NCBI GenBank assembly: GCA_033675265.1
Contig: JAUJYZ010001026.1
Span: forward strand, 1 to 64,000
Source: Actinostola sp. cb2023
Taxonomy: Eukaryota > Cnidaria > Anthozoa > Actiniaria > Actinostolidae
Reading direction: 5' to 3'
DNA length: 64,000 nucleotides
Below the pieces are notes generated by a model. That model worked only from the letters and a program-made list of their open reading frames with translations. It ran no database searches and was not told the DNA's origin. Positions 62,985 through 64,000 of this stretch are shown one piece after another; positions within the stretch are counted from its first letter, which is position 1; each line of letters opens with the position of its first letter. Made by a program: the position numbers and the translations under genes.

Positions 62985-63109
62985 CTCGAGCTTCTAGGGG
63001 GTCAGGGGTAGCCCCCTGGAAATTTTGAAATATAGAGCCTTGGAAATACCATTTTCTTCCTTTTCCAGCGGACTTTCTCGCTACATAAATACATATAGCA
63101 AAATGCTGG
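62985..63109 (-). repeat. Diverged copy of the 1272-1898 flank module
   Basis: In reverse complement, ATGTATTTATGTAGCGAGAA, AGTCCGCTG, GAAGAAAATGGTATTTCCAA and TTTCCAGGGGGC then CCCCCTAGAAGCTC match 1740-1860. The minisatellite is not present here, so the module also exists alone. Confidence 0.75.
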
Positions 63110-63565
63110 CCATTCATTGTTATGCTTAACTAACTACAATAATTCATGCATGTATAATGACTGAGGATAAATACACTCTCTAAACGGTGCCATTGCCATG
63201 GGTTTTTGACTCAGTGAGTCGGCGAGTCCCGGGCGGCGAGTACAGCTAGTAGACAAATGTTAAACGCTGTAAACCGGTCTGATCTGGTCCTGACGCATAA
63301 CGGCACACCCAAAAAAGCAATAGGACTGTGTTTGGAACAAAAACGTACGTTTAATTATACTTCTAGGATATTACGTACGGGATTATGCAAGTTACATTGC
63401 CGCCGTGATAGTTGTAACTGTGCTAATGTGTTTATTTCGAGTAGCAGATAGTATATAAGAGACGATTAAATACATTAGAGGCAAAGGCTCAAGCACCTTT
63501 TCTTTTTTTCTGCGAATTTGACGATAACATCAAAGTTAATATCCTTGTGGTTGTGTATGTGCAAG

Positions 63566-63721
63566 ATGGCGAATGAAGAAAGTTGTTCTCCCGCCATGGA
63601 GCTGCACAGTGAAGTCTTCAACAGCTTCATGGATGGAACTCCCGGGCTGCGCTCCGCAGTGCATGAAGACACTACATACATAAACTTTATTAATGTGTCA
63701 AACACGTTAGCAGAGTTTTAA
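63566..63721 (+). CDS. Short open frame, unknown (51 codons)
   Basis: ATG in a good context (CAAGATGGCG) opens MANEESCSPAMELHSEVFNS then FMDGTPGLRSAVHEDT and stops at 63721. No domain is recognised and no homologue can be named. It may be an exon or chance. The remainder to 64000 holds nothing recognised. Confidence 0.2.
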   Translation: MANEESCSPAMELHSEVFNSFMDGTPGLRSAVHEDTTYINFINVSNTLAEF

Positions 63722-64000
63722 CGGTCGGCTACATAGATTCCTGCATGGTTAGTATAGGCTGGATTAATTGGCTAGTCTAGTGTCTCAGTCTACTAGGGTC
63801 TGTAGTGATCACCTCTGAACATCCACCGGTGCCTCCATCTTAATTGTTACTGTTCATCTAATCTCCTCCCGATTCGTTCCCATGCCGACCCAATATAACT
63901 GTAAATGGATTGAAATTTTCACATACAGGAGTCATAACTGAAGTTTTGCTTTGCCGTAAACATTTCCAAAGGGACAGTTTCAGTTTCAGGCAATTTTTAA

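Overview
The window looks like nuclear DNA of an invertebrate animal, most probably an anthozoan cnidarian such as a stony coral or sea anemone. The reasons are intron-bearing genes with GT-AG splice sites, a family of PR/SET-domain zinc finger (PRDM) paralogs, a secreted Ig/CUB protein, and a very high load of minisatellites and short terminal-inverted-repeat (TIR) elements. The organism is inferred from gene and repeat style, not from a marker gene. No prokaryotic, viral or organellar content was recognised.

Layout. 1-3190: a 16-bp minisatellite amplified three times together with its flanks. 3.3-5.1 kb: several MITE-like elements. 6.3-9.1 kb (+): a six-exon gene for a secreted protein with two Ig domains, a Thr-rich linker and a CUB domain. 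10.8-15.3 kb: minisatellites and TIR elements, several with clear target-site duplications. 15.3-19.6 kb: intergenic, with a large inverted repeat.

19.6-60.2 kb: a cluster of four PRDM-type genes. PRDM-A (19621-31672, +) and PRDM-B (36441-44820, +) face PRDM-C (50933-46637, -) and PRDM-D (60220-59129, -, 5' part not found). A to C share one plan: an N-terminal exon, a PR domain split over two exons at the same codon (Met/Leu-Trp-Glu), and a last exon with a disordered Ser/Pro- or His-rich linker and a short block of zinc fingers; the two exons found for D follow the same plan. B and C read through as 556 and 583 residues. A carries a 5-bp duplication that throws its zinc fingers out of frame, and it lacks the fourth finger. 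All four genes carry their own, mutually unrelated tandem arrays in introns (25 bp, CACCA-type, 95 bp, 49 bp, GCCT-type, ~100 bp AT-rich). Intron 3 of A also holds a 3.7-kb DNA transposon.

Between and beyond the genes lie an ~88-bp satellite (52.7-55.0 kb), a 678-bp near-perfect palindrome flanked by TTAA, and a tRNA-type SINE candidate. PRDM proteins are nuclear regulators in which a PR domain is coupled to DNA-binding fingers. The four paralogs keep finger 3 unchanged at its base-contacting positions but differ in finger 2, which suggests related but diverged DNA targets. Most long open frames in this window are by-products of tandem repeats and are not genes.
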